From assembly GCF_001021385.1 (NCBI RefSeq), contig NZ_CP011773.1:2852001-2916000 (forward strand): DNA of 64,000 nucleotides, read 5' to 3'. The notes beneath the pieces were generated by a model, which worked only from the letters and a program-made list of their open reading frames with translations, was not told where the DNA came from and did not search any database. Each line of letters begins with the position of its first letter. The first letter of the stretch is position 1. Positions 13,000 to 25,500 of this stretch are shown here, in pieces. The DNA is from Mycobacterium sp. EPa45 (GTDB lineage Bacteria > Actinomycetota > Actinomycetes > Mycobacteriales > Mycobacteriaceae). The translations under genes were made by a program, and so were the position numbers.

Positions 13000-14244
13000 A
13001 TGGACGGTGCCGTAGCCGGTTTGGTTCTGCTGGCGGTGCTGGTGGTCTTCGCCATCATCGTCGTCGCCAAGTCTGTCGCACTGATACCGCAGGCCGAAGC
13101 GGCCGTCATCGAACGGCTCGGGCGGTACAGCAAGACGGTTTCCGGGCAGCTCACGCTGCTGATCCCGTTCATCGACAAGGTCCGCGCTCGCGTCGACCTG
13201 CGCGAGCGGGTGGTGTCCTTCCCGCCGCAGCCGGTGATCACCGAGGACAACCTGACGGTCAACATCGACACCGTCGTCTACTTTCAGGTCACCAATCCGC
13301 AGGCAGCGGTCTACCAGATCAGCAACTACATCGTCGGTGTCGAGCAGCTGACCACCACCACGCTGCGCAACGTGGTCGGCGGCATGACCCTCGAGCAGAC
13401 GCTGACCAGCCGTGACCAGATCAACGGTCAGCTGCGCGGCGTGCTCGACGAAGCCACCGGCCGCTGGGGCCTGCGGGTCGCGCGCGTCGAGCTGCGCAGC
13501 ATCGACCCGCCGCCGTCCATTCAGGACTCGATGGAAAAGCAGATGCGCGCCGACCGTGAGAAGCGCGCGATGATCCTCACCGCCGAGGGCAGCCGGGAGG
13601 CGTCGATCAAGCAGGCCGAAGGGCAGAAGCAGGCCCAGATCCTGGCCGCCGAGGGCGCCAAGCAGGCCGCGATCCTGGCCGCCGAGGCCGAGCGGCAATC
13701 CCGGATCCTGCGGGCGCAAGGTGAGCGCGCCGCCTCCTACCTGCAGGCCCAGGGCCAGGCCAAGGCGATCGAGAAGACGTTCGCCGCGATCAAGGCCGGC
13801 CGGCCCACCCCGGAGATGCTGGCGTATCAGTACCTGCAGACCCTGCCGCAGATGGCCAAGGGTGAGGCCAACAAGGTGTGGCTGGTGCCCAGCGACTTCG
13901 GCTCGGCGCTGCAGGGCTTCACGAAAATGCTCGGCGCGCCTGGCGAGGACGGGGTGTTCCGCTACACGCCGTCGCCGGTCGACGACCATCCGGCCAAGTC
14001 CGACGAGGAAGACGCTGCAGAGGTCGCCGACTGGTTCGACACCCAGACCGACCCGGCGATCGCTCAGGCGGTGGCAAAGGCCGAGGCCGAGGCCCGCGCA
14101 ACGGTGCCATCGGTCGGCGTCGCCGCGGTCCCACCGCCGCAGCAGATCGCCCCGCCGCCGGTTTCGTACCCTCCGCTCTCCGAGCAGCAGGCCCCGCCGG
14201 CTGACCCGCAGTACGCGCCGCGGCACGGCTCCGAGCAGCCGTAG
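13000..14244 (+). CDS. SPFH/band 7 (stomatin/flotillin-like) protein
   Basis: Membrane-anchored SPFH scaffold protein, 414 residues (Rv1488 381). ATG 13000 has an AAGGAG ribosome site 9 bases upstream. An N-terminal membrane helix (GAVAGLVLLAVLVVFAIIVV, ~3-24) is followed by the band 7 domain (~30-210) with the paraslipin hallmark ELRSIDPPPSIQDSMEKQM. Next comes an Ala/Glu/Gln coiled coil of repeated EGxKQAxILAAE units (~190-255). The Pro/Gln-rich C-terminal tail (~360-414) is longer than in M. tuberculosis. It is co-transcribed with the NfeD protein. A role in membrane domain organisation is inferred from the family. Confidence 0.92.
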   Translation: MDGAVAGLVLLAVLVVFAIIVVAKSVALIPQAEAAVIERLGRYSKTVSGQLTLLIPFIDKVRARVDLRERVVSFPPQPVITEDNLTVNIDTVVYFQVTNPQAAVYQISNYIVGVEQLTTTTLRNVVGGMTLEQTLTSRDQINGQLRGVLDEATGRWGLRVARVELRSIDPPPSIQDSMEKQMRADREKRAMILTAEGSREASIKQAEGQKQAQILAAEGAKQAAILAAEAERQSRILRAQGERAASYLQAQGQAKAIEKTFAAIKAGRPTPEMLAYQYLQTLPQMAKGEANKVWLVPSDFGSALQGFTKMLGAPGEDGVFRYTPSPVDDHPAKSDEEDAAEVADWFDTQTDPAIAQAVAKAEAEARATVPSVGVAAVPPPQQIAPPPVSYPPLSEQQAPPADPQYAPRHGSEQP

Positions 14245-14249
14245 CCGAC

Positions 14250-14981
14250 CTACGGGGTGTTGGCGGCGACGTCGCCGCCGGCGCGGCGGTGACTGCGGAT
14301 CTCGTAGACCAGGCCGGCGACGCCAACGGCCGCGGTGCAGACCGACACCAGAATCAGCAGCGGGCTGACGTTGCCGGTCAGGGCGTCGCCGAGGAAGACC
14401 ACGGCGGCGGTGCCCGGGATCAATCCCGCCAGCGTGGCCCACAGATACGGCATCACCCGAACGGCTGAGGCGCCCGCGGCGTAGTTGAGCACCGAGAACG
14501 GCACGGCGGGAATCATCCGCAGCGAGAAGATCGCCTGCCAGCCGCGCTCCCGCAGCCGAGCGTCCACCGACACGAGAGCCGGATGGCTGACGAGCTTGCT
14601 GAACTGCCAGCCCACCGCGCGCACCAGCAGCAGCGCGATCAGCGCACTCAGCGCACTGGCCACCACGGCGATCGCCACGCCCAACCCCGGGCCGAACAGC
14701 AGGCCGGCGGCCAATGTGAACGCAGTGCGGGGGAAGGGGAACACGGTGACGACGACGTGCGCGGCCAGGAAGGCCAGCGGGAACCAGGCGCCGAGCGAGG
14801 TTGCCCAGTCCCGCAGCTGCACGGCGGTGGGCAGCGGCACCAACAGCACGATTGCGACGAGAATCACAGTGACGATCGCGGTGACGACGAGGCGCGTCCG
14901 GGATACCTGGCGCGCGGTGGAGATCACCGCTGAGCGCACACTGCGCCACGTGCTGCGAGCCTTCGATGTCACGTTCACCAA
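14250..14981 (-). CDS. TVP38/TMEM64 (DedA-like) membrane protein
   Basis: Polytopic SNARE-associated/DedA-superfamily protein, 243 residues (Rv1491c 252). The start is a TTG at 14981, with GTG at 14978 equally possible; no strong ribosome site decides. About six hydrophobic segments are visible, including TAIVTVILVAIVLLVPL. The family core FPFPRTAFTLAAGLLFGPGLG lies near residues 100-120, and FSLRMIPAVPFSVLNYAAG near 155-175. Bacterial family members are proposed lipid scramblases or transporters; the substrate here is unknown. It ends 5 bases from the convergent SPFH gene. Confidence 0.88.
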   Translation of the reverse strand: MVNVTSKARSTWRSVRSAVISTARQVSRTRLVVTAIVTVILVAIVLLVPLPTAVQLRDWATSLGAWFPLAFLAAHVVVTVFPFPRTAFTLAAGLLFGPGLGVAIAVVASALSALIALLLVRAVGWQFSKLVSHPALVSVDARLRERGWQAIFSLRMIPAVPFSVLNYAAGASAVRVMPYLWATLAGLIPGTAAVVFLGDALTGNVSPLLILVSVCTAAVGVAGLVYEIRSHRRAGGDVAANTP

Positions 14982-15138
14982 GGTTACGGCCCATCTGGGA
15001 CGGCGCGCCGAGTGCGACGCGGGTTACCGGCGGGTAGGCGTAGTCGGCCACGTCACGGCCGAAGTGATCATTTAGCCTGATGGTCTGATGGCTGGTCCCG
15101 GTACGGGCTGCCCCATGCTGCGACAACAGGAGTTGCCG

Positions 15139-16968
15139 GTGTCAGTAGAGGTTGAGGAAGGCCGCGCCCGCTGGCGCAGCGCGGTGGCCGGCGTGCTGGC
15201 CAAGAGCAGCCGGAAAGACCCGGCGGATCTACCCGCCGAGCCCGAGACACTGCTGGATTCGCCCACCTACGAGGGCTTTGCGATCCGGCCCCTGTACACC
15301 GCACTCGACGAACTGCCCGAATCGCCGCTGCCGGGACAGTGGCCGTTCGTCCGCGGCGGCGACGCTCACCGCGATGTCGTCGCCGGCTGGAAGGTCGCCG
15401 AGGTCTTCCCGGGTCCGGGCTTCTCCGGCGCGGTCGCCGACGGCAACGCCGCGGTGTTGGGCGCCCTGAGTGACGGCGTCAGCGCACTGGTGCTCAGTGT
15501 CGGCGACACCGGTGTCGCCCCAGCGGATCTGGACCGGCTGCTGGAGGGGGTCTTCATCGAGCTCGCGCCGGTGATCCTGGAATCCGGTGCACAGTTCAGC
15601 GCCGCCGCCGAGGCCGTGCTGGCACTGGTGGCCGGTGCCGACGAGGCCCAGCGGGCTGGACTGTCGATCGACCTCGGCGCCGATCCGCTCACCGCGCCGC
15701 TCAGCGGCTTCGATGCACCCGGCATCGAGGAGGTGACCCGGGTCGCCGCGAATCTGATCGGCAGCACGGGGGTTCGCGCGATCACCATCGACGGACCGGC
15801 GTTCCACAACCGCGGTGCGAACGCGGCCTGGGAACTCGCCGGAGCGCTCGGGGCTGCCGTCGAGTACGTGCGTGCGCTGGTCGACGCAGGCATCCCGGTC
15901 GCCGATGCGCTGCGACAGATCAGCTTCCGGCTCGTCGCCGACGACGACCAGTTCCTGACGATCGCGAAATTCCGTGCGGCCCGCCAACTCTGGGCCCGGG
16001 TTGCCGACGTGGTCGGTCAACCCGACAACGGAGCGGCGACCGTGCACGCGGTCACCTCGTTGCCGATGATGACCCAGCGTGACCCCTGGGTGAACATGCT
16101 TCGCACCACGCTGGCCGCGTTCGGCGCCGGAGTCGGGGGAGCGGACACCGTGGCGGTGCTGCCGTTCGACATCGCGATCCCCAGCGGTTTCCCCGGCATC
16201 AGCGCCGGCTTCGCCCGCCGGATCGCGCGCAACACCCAGCTGTTGTTGCTGGAGGAGTCGCATGTCGGGCGGGTGCTCGACCCAGCGGGCGGTTCCTGGT
16301 ACGTCGAGGACCTCACCGAAAGCCTTGCGGCCCAAGCCTGGTCGCACTTCCAGGACATCGAGTCGCGGGGCGGATTCGTGGCGGCCGTCGATCATGTCGC
16401 CGAGCAGATCGAACAGGTGCGCGTGCGCCGGGCCGACGACATCGCCCACCGTCGCACCGCGGTCACCGGGGTGAACGAGTTCCCCAACCTCTCCGAACCG
16501 CCGCTGCCGCACTTCGACTCCTCGGAAACCGTGCGGCGCTATGCGGCCGGATTCGAGGGGCTGCGGGACCGCTCCGACGCCTTCCTCGACCGCACCGGCG
16601 CCCGGCCCAGGGCGCTGCTGCTGCCGCTCGGCCCGCTGGCCGAGAACAACATTCGCGCGACATTTGCCGCCAATCTGTTGGCCTCCGGCGGGATCGAGGC
16701 AGTCAACCCGGGTACCGTCGACGCCGCCGGTGTCGCCGCCGCAGCGAACGGCCTCACGGTCGCGGTGATCTGCGGCACCGACGCGCGCTATGCCACCGAT
16801 GCCTCCGATGTGGTGACGGCCGCGCGAGCCGCGGGCGTGACCCAGGTCTACCTGGCCGGCCCGGAAAAGGCGGTGGCCGACGCCGCGGCCAAACCCGACG
16901 GCTATCTGACCGCCAAAATTGATGCGGTCGAAGCACTTTCGTCCCTGCTCACCCAATTGGGGGCTTAG
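15139..16968 (+). CDS. mutA: Methylmalonyl-CoA mutase small subunit
   Basis: Beta (small, non-B12-binding) subunit of adenosylcobalamin-dependent methylmalonyl-CoA mutase, which links propionyl-CoA metabolism to succinyl-CoA and supplies methylmalonyl-CoA for methyl-branched lipids. GTG 15139 is preferred because CAGGAG lies 6 bases upstream; this gives 609 residues (M. tuberculosis MutA 615). An in-frame ATG at 15088 would add 17 residues. The TIM-barrel part (~50-440) retains LPGQWPFVRGGD and [31 protein letters not shown] segments. The C-terminal flavodoxin-like domain lacks the DxHxxG cobalamin motif, as expected. mutB follows after 3 bases. Confidence 0.96.
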   Translation: MSVEVEEGRARWRSAVAGVLAKSSRKDPADLPAEPETLLDSPTYEGFAIRPLYTALDELPESPLPGQWPFVRGGDAHRDVVAGWKVAEVFPGPGFSGAVADGNAAVLGALSDGVSALVLSVGDTGVAPADLDRLLEGVFIELAPVILESGAQFSAAAEAVLALVAGADEAQRAGLSIDLGADPLTAPLSGFDAPGIEEVTRVAANLIGSTGVRAITIDGPAFHNRGANAAWELAGALGAAVEYVRALVDAGIPVADALRQISFRLVADDDQFLTIAKFRAARQLWARVADVVGQPDNGAATVHAVTSLPMMTQRDPWVNMLRTTLAAFGAGVGGADTVAVLPFDIAIPSGFPGISAGFARRIARNTQLLLLEESHVGRVLDPAGGSWYVEDLTESLAAQAWSHFQDIESRGGFVAAVDHVAEQIEQVRVRRADDIAHRRTAVTGVNEFPNLSEPPLPHFDSSETVRRYAAGFEGLRDRSDAFLDRTGARPRALLLPLGPLAENNIRATFAANLLASGGIEAVNPGTVDAAGVAAAANGLTVAVICGTDARYATDASDVVTAARAAGVTQVYLAGPEKAVADAAAKPDGYLTAKIDAVEALSSLLTQLGA

Positions 16969-16971
16969 TTC

Positions 16972-19223
<2,252 letters not shown>

Positions 19224-19224
<1 letters not shown>

Positions 19225-20207
19225 TGCCCTCCGACGTCGCAGGGCTGGCCGAGGCGATTCGCGGCGGCGATCGTGCGGCGCTGTCGCGGGCCATCACGCT
19301 GGTCGAGTCGACCCGTGCCGATCATCGCGACCAGGCTCAGCAGCTGCTGCTGGAGTTGATGCCGAATGCGGGCGCGGCGCTTCATGTCGGCATCACCGGC
19401 GTTCCCGGGGTGGGGAAGTCGACCACCATCGAGGCGCTGGGCATGTACCTCATCGAGCGGGGCCACCGAGTCGCGGTGCTGGCCGTCGACCCATCGTCGA
19501 CCCGCACCGGCGGGTCGATCCTGGGTGACAAGACCCGGATGGCCAAGCTCGCCGTCCACCCAGACGCATACATCAGGCCGTCGCCTACGTCGGGGACTCT
19601 GGGCGGCGTAGCGAAGGCGACCCGGGAGACCGTGGTGCTGGTCGAGGCCGCCGGATTCGACGTGATCCTGGTTGAAACCGTCGGCGTCGGGCAGTCCGAG
19701 GTGGCGGTCGCCAACATGGTGGACACCTTCGTGTTCCTCACCCTGGCCCGCACCGGCGACCAACTGCAGGGCATCAAGAAGGGTGTGCTGGAGCTGGCCG
19801 ACATCGTGGTGGTCAATAAGGCCGACGGCAAGCATGCCACCGAGGCCAAGGCCGCCGCGCGCGAACTCACAGCCGCGATTCGCTTGATCTATCCACGCGA
19901 AACACTTTGGCGTCCGCCAGTTTTGACGATGAGCGCGATCGAGGGGACCGGCTTGTCCGAGCTGTGGGAGACCGTGCTCAAGCACCGTGACGTGCTGAGC
20001 AAGGCCGGCGAGTTCGACGCCCGACGGCGCGAGCAGCAGGTGGACTGGACGTGGTCGATGGTGCGCGACGCCGTCCTCGACCGGGTGCTGAACCATCCGG
20101 CCGTCCGCAGTCAACGGTCCGAGATCGAGCGTCAGGTGCGTGAGGGCGAACTCACCCCGGCGCTGGCGGCCCAGCGGCTCCTCGCGGCCGCTGGACAGTC
20201 AACCTGA
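19224..20207 (+). CDS. meaB: Methylmalonyl-CoA mutase-associated GTPase MeaB
   Basis: G3E P-loop GTPase (ArgK/MeaB family; M. tuberculosis Rv1496), 327 residues. It protects and reactivates MutAB and gates loading of adenosylcobalamin. Motifs: Walker A GVPGVGKST (59-67), the DPSS/T switch region (AVDPSSTRTGGSILGDKTRM), ETVGVGQSE (G3-like) and VVNKADGKHA (G4). The C-terminal helix-rich extension forms the dimer. Its ATG lies inside the mutB stop (TGATG), giving strict translational coupling. Older databases call this family 'ArgK', but the operon context supports MeaB. Confidence 0.96.
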
Positions 20208-20280
20208 CGGGCCGCGGGCCAAGCTAACAAAATGGCAACAATTTGTTACAGATGTGCTTAGACCGATTAAATTCTCAGCT

Positions 20281-21549
20281 GTGACTCAGGTGACTCCGGG
20301 ACGCGACACCCTGCCCCACGGGCTGCAGGGTGCTGCTGATCCGCACTTCGCCTGCGCGCTGCGCAACTTCTCGGCGATGTTCCCGCATCCCCGGTTCGGT
20401 GGCGGTGCGCTGGCGGTCTACCTCGACGGCCAGCCGGTGGTCGACGTGTGGACCGGGTGGTCGGATCGGCGGGGGCGGCAACGCTGGTCGGCGGACACCG
20501 GCGCGATGGTGTTCTCCGCAACCAAGGGTGTGGCCTCGACCGTCATCCACCGGCTCGTCGACCGCGGCCTGATCGACTACGACGCACCGGTGGCCGAGTA
20601 CTGGCCCGAGTTCGGCGCCAACGGCAAGGCTGCGATCACCGTCCGCGACATGATGCAGCACCGCGCCGGTCTGGCACACCTACGCGGGGTGCGCCGACGC
20701 GACCTGCTCAACCACGTCGTGATGGAGGAGCGCATTGCAGCGGCACCGGTCGGCCGAAATTTCGGCAAGCCGGCCTATCACGCGCTCACCTATGGCTGGC
20801 TGCTGTCCGGCTTGGCCCGCGCGGTCACCGGCATCGGGATGCGGGAGCTGATCCGCACCGAGGTGGCCGCGCCGCTCGATACCGATGGGATTCACCTGGG
20901 TCGGCCGCCGGCCGGCGCGCCCACCAGGGCCGCCTCGATCATCGGCCCCCAGATGAACATCCCCAACCCCTTCTTCAACACCATCGCCCCCCGCATCGCG
21001 GCCTTCGAGTTGTCGGCCATTTTCGGCTCCATGTACTTCCCCGGCATGAGGTCGACGGTGCAGGGTGCCATGCCGTTGCTCGACAGCGAGCTGCCCGCGG
21101 CCAACGGTGTCGCGACGGCACGCAGTCTGGCCCGCATGTACGGCGCCATCGCCAATGGCGGCGAGATCGATGGCAAGCGCTATCTGTCCGCCGAATTGGT
21201 GGCGGGCCTCACCGGCCGTCGCAATCTCACCCCGGACCGCAATTTGATTCTGCCGCTGGCTTTCCACCTCGGTTATCACGGGCTGCCGATTCCTGGGCTA
21301 CTGCCCGGCTTCGGTCACGTCGGCCTCGGCGGCTCACTCGGCTGGGCGATCCCGGAGGCGGGACTGTCGTTCAGTTTCGTGCACAACCGGCTGCTCACCC
21401 CGTTCGTGCTGGCTGACCAGGCCGGCTTCGTCACCACCGCCGCCCTGATCCGGCGGGGTGCGGCGGCCGCGCGTAAGCATGGGTTCACGCCCGTCACCGA
21501 GTTCGGCGCACGGTTCCCGGCCGCCTCGGCGGGGGTCGTCGCGGGTTAG
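20281..21549 (+). CDS. lipL: Beta-lactamase/esterase-fold protein (LipL family)
   Basis: Serine hydrolase of the class C beta-lactamase-like family (esterase family VIII), orthologous by sequence and position to M. tuberculosis LipL (Rv1497, 429 aa). GTG 20281 gives 422 residues beginning VTQVTPGRDTLPHGLQGAAD; a second GTG at 20290 is possible. The nucleophile motif is Ser79-A-T-Lys82 (FSATKG), the Tyr motif is near YHALTYGWL, and the HxG-like block is GHVGLGGSLGW near the C-terminus. No signal peptide is obvious. The 73 bases separating it from meaB are AT-rich and probably hold its own promoter. It probably hydrolyses ester lipids. Confidence 0.88.
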   Translation: MTQVTPGRDTLPHGLQGAADPHFACALRNFSAMFPHPRFGGGALAVYLDGQPVVDVWTGWSDRRGRQRWSADTGAMVFSATKGVASTVIHRLVDRGLIDYDAPVAEYWPEFGANGKAAITVRDMMQHRAGLAHLRGVRRRDLLNHVVMEERIAAAPVGRNFGKPAYHALTYGWLLSGLARAVTGIGMRELIRTEVAAPLDTDGIHLGRPPAGAPTRAASIIGPQMNIPNPFFNTIAPRIAAFELSAIFGSMYFPGMRSTVQGAMPLLDSELPAANGVATARSLARMYGAIANGGEIDGKRYLSAELVAGLTGRRNLTPDRNLILPLAFHLGYHGLPIPGLLPGFGHVGLGGSLGWAIPEAGLSFSFVHNRLLTPFVLADQAGFVTTAALIRRGAAAARKHGFTPVTEFGARFPAASAGVVAG

Positions 21550-21712
21550 CTCCGCACCCAGATTCTCGGTCTGAAGCCTTGCTGTGGCATCCCGGTGCTC
21601 GGGAACTTGCCTGATCGCAGGGTTGCGGGCCGACCCCGCCGGCCTCGCCACAGGTCCTCGTTCGGGGCTCCAGCTAACTTTCACAGGGAGTTCACAAGAC
21701 CCCCTTATGCCG

Positions 21713-21726
21713 GTGACAAATGTCAC
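21713..21726. promoter_or_regulatory. Palindrome GTGACA-AA-TGTCAC (CRP-like site)
   Basis: A perfect 6-2-6 palindrome, also readable as GTGA-N6-TCAC. This is the half-site spacing of CRP/FNR-family sites (TGTGA-N6-TCACA). It sits about 165 bp after lipL and 850 bp before the PKS start. Which transcript it serves is unclear. The palindrome is certain; the regulator is inferred. Confidence 0.4.
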
Positions 21727-22041
21727 GGAGTGCCCGATGAACCACCTATTCGGCCCTTTTTCTGGAAAAGTTCGCCAATTATCTGCGAATAGCCGGTCAT
21801 TTCTCTAGAGCCATTTGCTGACTCCGTCCGCGAAATATCAGCGCGCTGGTAATCGAAGTTTCGGTGGGAGTGGAAATGTGGTCTTAATCACGTTTCCGTG
21901 CTTTCTGCTATTGAAATCTCAGCCTACTCTCAGGTTAGTAGCCATCTCCTGTGTAACAGAACGGTAGCTGCAGGCTAGAGGGTTTTCTGATGCTGAGGCA
22001 GGATAGCGGAAACTCTCAGGGTCGCCACGCTATCACGGTGG

Positions 22042-22057
22042 CCAAGGGTGCCCTTGG
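22042..22057. repeat. Inverted repeat CCAAGGG-TG-CCCTTGG
   Basis: Perfect 7-bp arms with a 2-base centre, in the AT-richer region upstream of the PKS. It could be an operator, or a 6-bp stem with a GTGC loop in RNA. It has no T-tract, so an intrinsic terminator is unlikely. It shares the CCAAG/CTTGG core with the repeat just upstream of the PKS start. Confidence 0.35.
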
Positions 22058-22245
22058 GCTCGATGTCCGGCCTTATCGAGTGGTGGCTGGCAAGCAATTC
22101 GGGTGAGCCCTTCGCCCAATCTGGAAACCGGCATATTTTGAATTTGCTATAACGCCGTTGATGCCAAATTGTGTCCGAATTGCGATAGTAAACACTCTGC
22201 AACTTCCAACTTGCCCCGGAAAACAGGGGCGGTGGAGGCATCCCG

Positions 22246-22452
22246 ATGGTTGCTCAGTTGCAGACTCATCATCAAACATGCTGGTCAAAGGCTTGGATAG
22301 CGCAGTCAATGGAAGCGCTGAGAATATCTCGCCGGGAAGCGTTGTCTCCAGATCAGCTATCGGTTATCCGCCAGTCGGAGGACACCCTTAGGGTCAAAGG
22401 TCACTTTGTCCAAACCCCAATCAAAAAGTCGAAACATTTGTCGCGCACTTAA
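22246..22452 (+). CDS. Possible small protein, 68 aa, unknown
   Basis: Short frame starting at ATG 22246, preceded at ideal distance by GGAGG (22234-22238). The predicted product (68 residues, MVAQLQTHHQTCWSKAWIAQ...) is basic and soluble, with no recognised domain. Its central segment (SMEALRISRREALSPDQLSV) could form a helix pair. Base composition is lower in GC than surrounding genes and codon bias is weak, so it may be a spurious frame or a decayed remnant. It is reported because it is the only frame in this 1 kb gap with a strong ribosome site. Confidence 0.25.
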   Translation: MVAQLQTHHQTCWSKAWIAQSMEALRISRREALSPDQLSVIRQSEDTLRVKGHFVQTPIKKSKHLSRT

Positions 22453-22528
22453 CGAAAAACAGCTAGGCTACCGAGGACATTGGCAACTTTGACTCGGTGC
22501 TTTGAGCTAGATGGTCGTGTTTCGTTGC

Positions 22529-22544
22529 CTTGGCCAGTGCCAAG
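22529..22544 (+). promoter_or_regulatory. Inverted repeat CTTGGC-CAGT-GCCAAG before the PKS ribosome site
   Basis: Perfect 6-bp arms with a 4-base loop ending 16 bases upstream of the PKS GTG. It abuts the ribosome site (AGAGAGGTG). It could serve as an operator close to the promoter or as an mRNA hairpin affecting initiation. The structure is seen; function is inferred. Confidence 0.35.
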
Positions 22545-22560
22545 AGAGGTGTGAGCGGAC

Positions 22561-25500
22561 GTGCGTCAGACATCTGTCACCCCCATCGCCGTAGTCGGCA
22601 TGGCGTGCCGGTTGCCCGGTGGTATCGACTCGCCTCACAAGCTGTGGGAAGCGTTGCTCGAGGGTGCCGATCTGGTCACTGAAGTTCCCGCTGATCGATG
22701 GGATGCCGAGGATCTCTACGACCCGGAGCCCGGTGTGCCGGGTCGCTCGGTGTCGAAGTGGGGTGCGTTCATCGATGACGTCACCGGTTTCGATCCCGAT
22801 TTCTTCGGCATCAACGAGCGCGAGGCCACGGCGATGGACCCGCAGCACAGGGTGCTGCTGGAGACCAGCTGGGAAGCCATCGAGCAGGCGGGCTTCACGC
22901 CGTCGTCGCTGTCCGGAACGTCGACCGGCGTCTTCATCGGCATGTCCCACGACGACTACGCGATGGTCACCAGCGACGCCGGCGCCTTCGACCAGGCCTA
23001 CGCCTTCACCGGCAATCCGTTCAGCATGGCCTCGGGCCGTATCTCGCACGCGCTCGGTTTGCACGGCCCCGCGCTGACCACCGACACCGCCTGCTCCTCG
23101 AGTCTCGTCGCGGTGCACCAGGCGTGCCGCAGCCTGCATGAGGGTGAGAGTGACATGGCCCTGGCCGGCGGCGTGATGCTGATGCTGGACCAGCGTCTCT
23201 ACGCCTCGTCGTCGGGGCAGGGCATGCTGTCGCCGACCGGACGCTGCCACTCCTTCGACGTCGCCGCCGACGGCTTCGTGCGCGCCGAGGGCTGCGGGAT
23301 CGTCGTGCTCAAGCGCCTCGACGACGCTCAGCGCGACGGCGACCGCGTCCTCGCCGTCATCAAGAGCACCGCCTCCAACCAGGACGGCCGCACCGAGAAC
23401 ATCCTGACGCCGTCGCGCGACGCCCAGGTGTCGGTGTTCGAGGCCGCGCTGTCCGCCGCCGGCGTCGACCCCGCCACGGTCGGCATGGTGGAGGCGCACG
23501 GCACCGGAACGCCGGTGGGCGACACCATCGAATTCAACAGTGTCTCCAGCGTCTACGGCACCGACGGACCCTGCGCCCTGACGTCGGTCAAGAGCAATTT
23601 CGGCCACGCCGAGTCCGCGGCCGGCGTCCTGGGCCTGATGAAAGCCGTTCTCGCCGTGCACCACGGCGTCGTGCCGCAGAACGTGCACTTCAACCAGCTG
23701 CCCGAGCAGCTCACCAGGATCCAGACGGGCATGTTCGTCCCGTCCGAGAACATCCCGTGGCCCAAGAACGGGGGACCCCGCCGCGCGGGCGTGTCGTCTT
23801 ACGGCATGTCCGGCACCAATGTGCACGCGATTCTCGAGCAGGCGCCCGATGCTCCCGTGGTCGTCGACGCCGCCAAGACCGACGCCGCCAAGGATCTCCT
23901 GGTCTTCCCGGTGTGCTCCAGCTCGGTCGACGAGCTCCGCAACACCGCTGGGCGCCTGGCTGATTGGGTCGAGGCCGCCGGCGACGATCTGTCGCTGCCG
24001 GACCTGGGCTACACGCTCGCCCGCCGGCGCGGACACCGCCCGATGCGCACGTCCGTCATCGCCGACGACCGCGCCGAGCTGATCGCCGGCCTGCGCCACG
24101 TCGCCGAGGGCGACGACCCGTTCCAGCCCGCCGTCGGTCACGACGACCGTGGCCCGGTGTGGATCTTCTCCGGCCAGGGCTCGCAGTGGGCGTCGATGGG
24201 CACCGGTCTGTTGGCCACCGAGCCGGTCTTCGCCGCGAAGGTCGCCGAGATCGAGCCACTGATCGCCGCCGAGTCCGACTTCTCGGTCACCGAGGCGATG
24301 ACCGCCCCGGAGACCGTCGAGGGTATCCACCGGGTGCAGCCGACCATCTTCGCCGTTCAGGTCGCGATGGCCGCCACGATGCGGTCCTACGGAGTTGCGC
24401 CCGGCGCGGTGATCGGCCACTCGCTGGGCGAGGTCGCAGCGGCCGTCGTCTCCGGCGCACTGTCCCTGGAGGACGGCGTCAAGGTCATCTGCCGCCGCTC
24501 GCTGCTGTGCCTGCGGTTGGCCGGCGGGGGCGCGATGGCGTCGGTCGAGATGCCCGCCCAGCAGGTCCGCGAGGAGCTCGAGCAGCAGGGCATCGAAGAC
24601 GTCGTCGTCGCCGTCGTGGCATCGCCCAAGTCCACCGTGATCGGCGGCGACACCGAGACCGTCCGCCGGATCGTCGCAGGCTGGGAGGCCCGCGAGATCA
24701 TGGCCCGCGAGGTCAACGTCGACGTGGCGTCGCACTCGCCGCAGGTCGACCCGATTCTCGACGAGCTCGCCGAGATGCTCGACGACATCACTCCGATGGC
24801 TCCCGAGGTGCCGTACTACTCGGCGACCTCCTTCGACCCGCGCGAGCAGCCGTACTGTGACGCCGACTACTGGGTCGACAACCTGCGCCACACGGTCCGG
24901 TTCTCGGCTGCCGTCCAGACTGCGCTGGAAGACGGTTTCCGGGTGTTCGGCGAACTGGCGCCGCACCCACTGCTGATCCGCGCCATCGACCAGACCGCGG
25001 CCACGCTGGACATCTCCGTGGCCGCGCTGGCCGGGATGCGACGCGGTCAGGAAGTGCCGCACGGCATGGGCGAGTTCCTCGGCGACCTCTACTCCGCCGG
25101 AGCGCAGGTCGACTTCTCCGTGCTGTACCCGGTCGGCCGGCTGGTCGACGCACCGCTTCCGACCTGGGCGCACCGCAACCTGGTCCTGATGCCGGACGGC
25201 ACCGAGAACCAGACCCGCGGCACGCACCTGGTGGCGGCCCACCCGCTGCTGGGTGCGCACGTCCGCCTGCTGGAGGAGCCCGAGCGCCACGCCTGGGCGG
25301 CCGAGGTCGGAACGTCCGCCCACCCGTGGTTGGTGGACCACCAGATCAACAACGTCGCTGCGCTGCCAGGTGCGGCCTACTGCGAGATGGCGCTGGCCGC
25401 CGCGCGCACCGTGTTCGGTGACGACGCGGAGGTCCGTGACGTCACGTTCGACGCGATGCTGCTCCTCAAGGATCTGACCCCGGTCAGCGCCACGGCCGAG

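Larger units (their letters stand above)
21550..22560. other. 1 kb AT-richer intergenic region upstream of the PKS locus
   Basis: No convincing long gene is seen on either strand. The stretch is clearly poorer in GC than its flanks, notably 21700-22200. It holds a GTGACA/TGTCAC palindrome (21713), two further inverted repeats (22042, 22529) and one short frame with a good ribosome site (22246). It marks the left border of the accessory lipid locus. It probably carries the regulatory region for the PKS operon; AT-rich DNA of this kind is a typical Lsr2 target, which is inference. Confidence 0.6.

Noticed and set aside
20140..20280. Upstream ATG start for lipL
   Set aside because: It would overlap the end of meaB and translate an AT-rich promoter-like stretch; GTG 20281 matches the family N-terminus.
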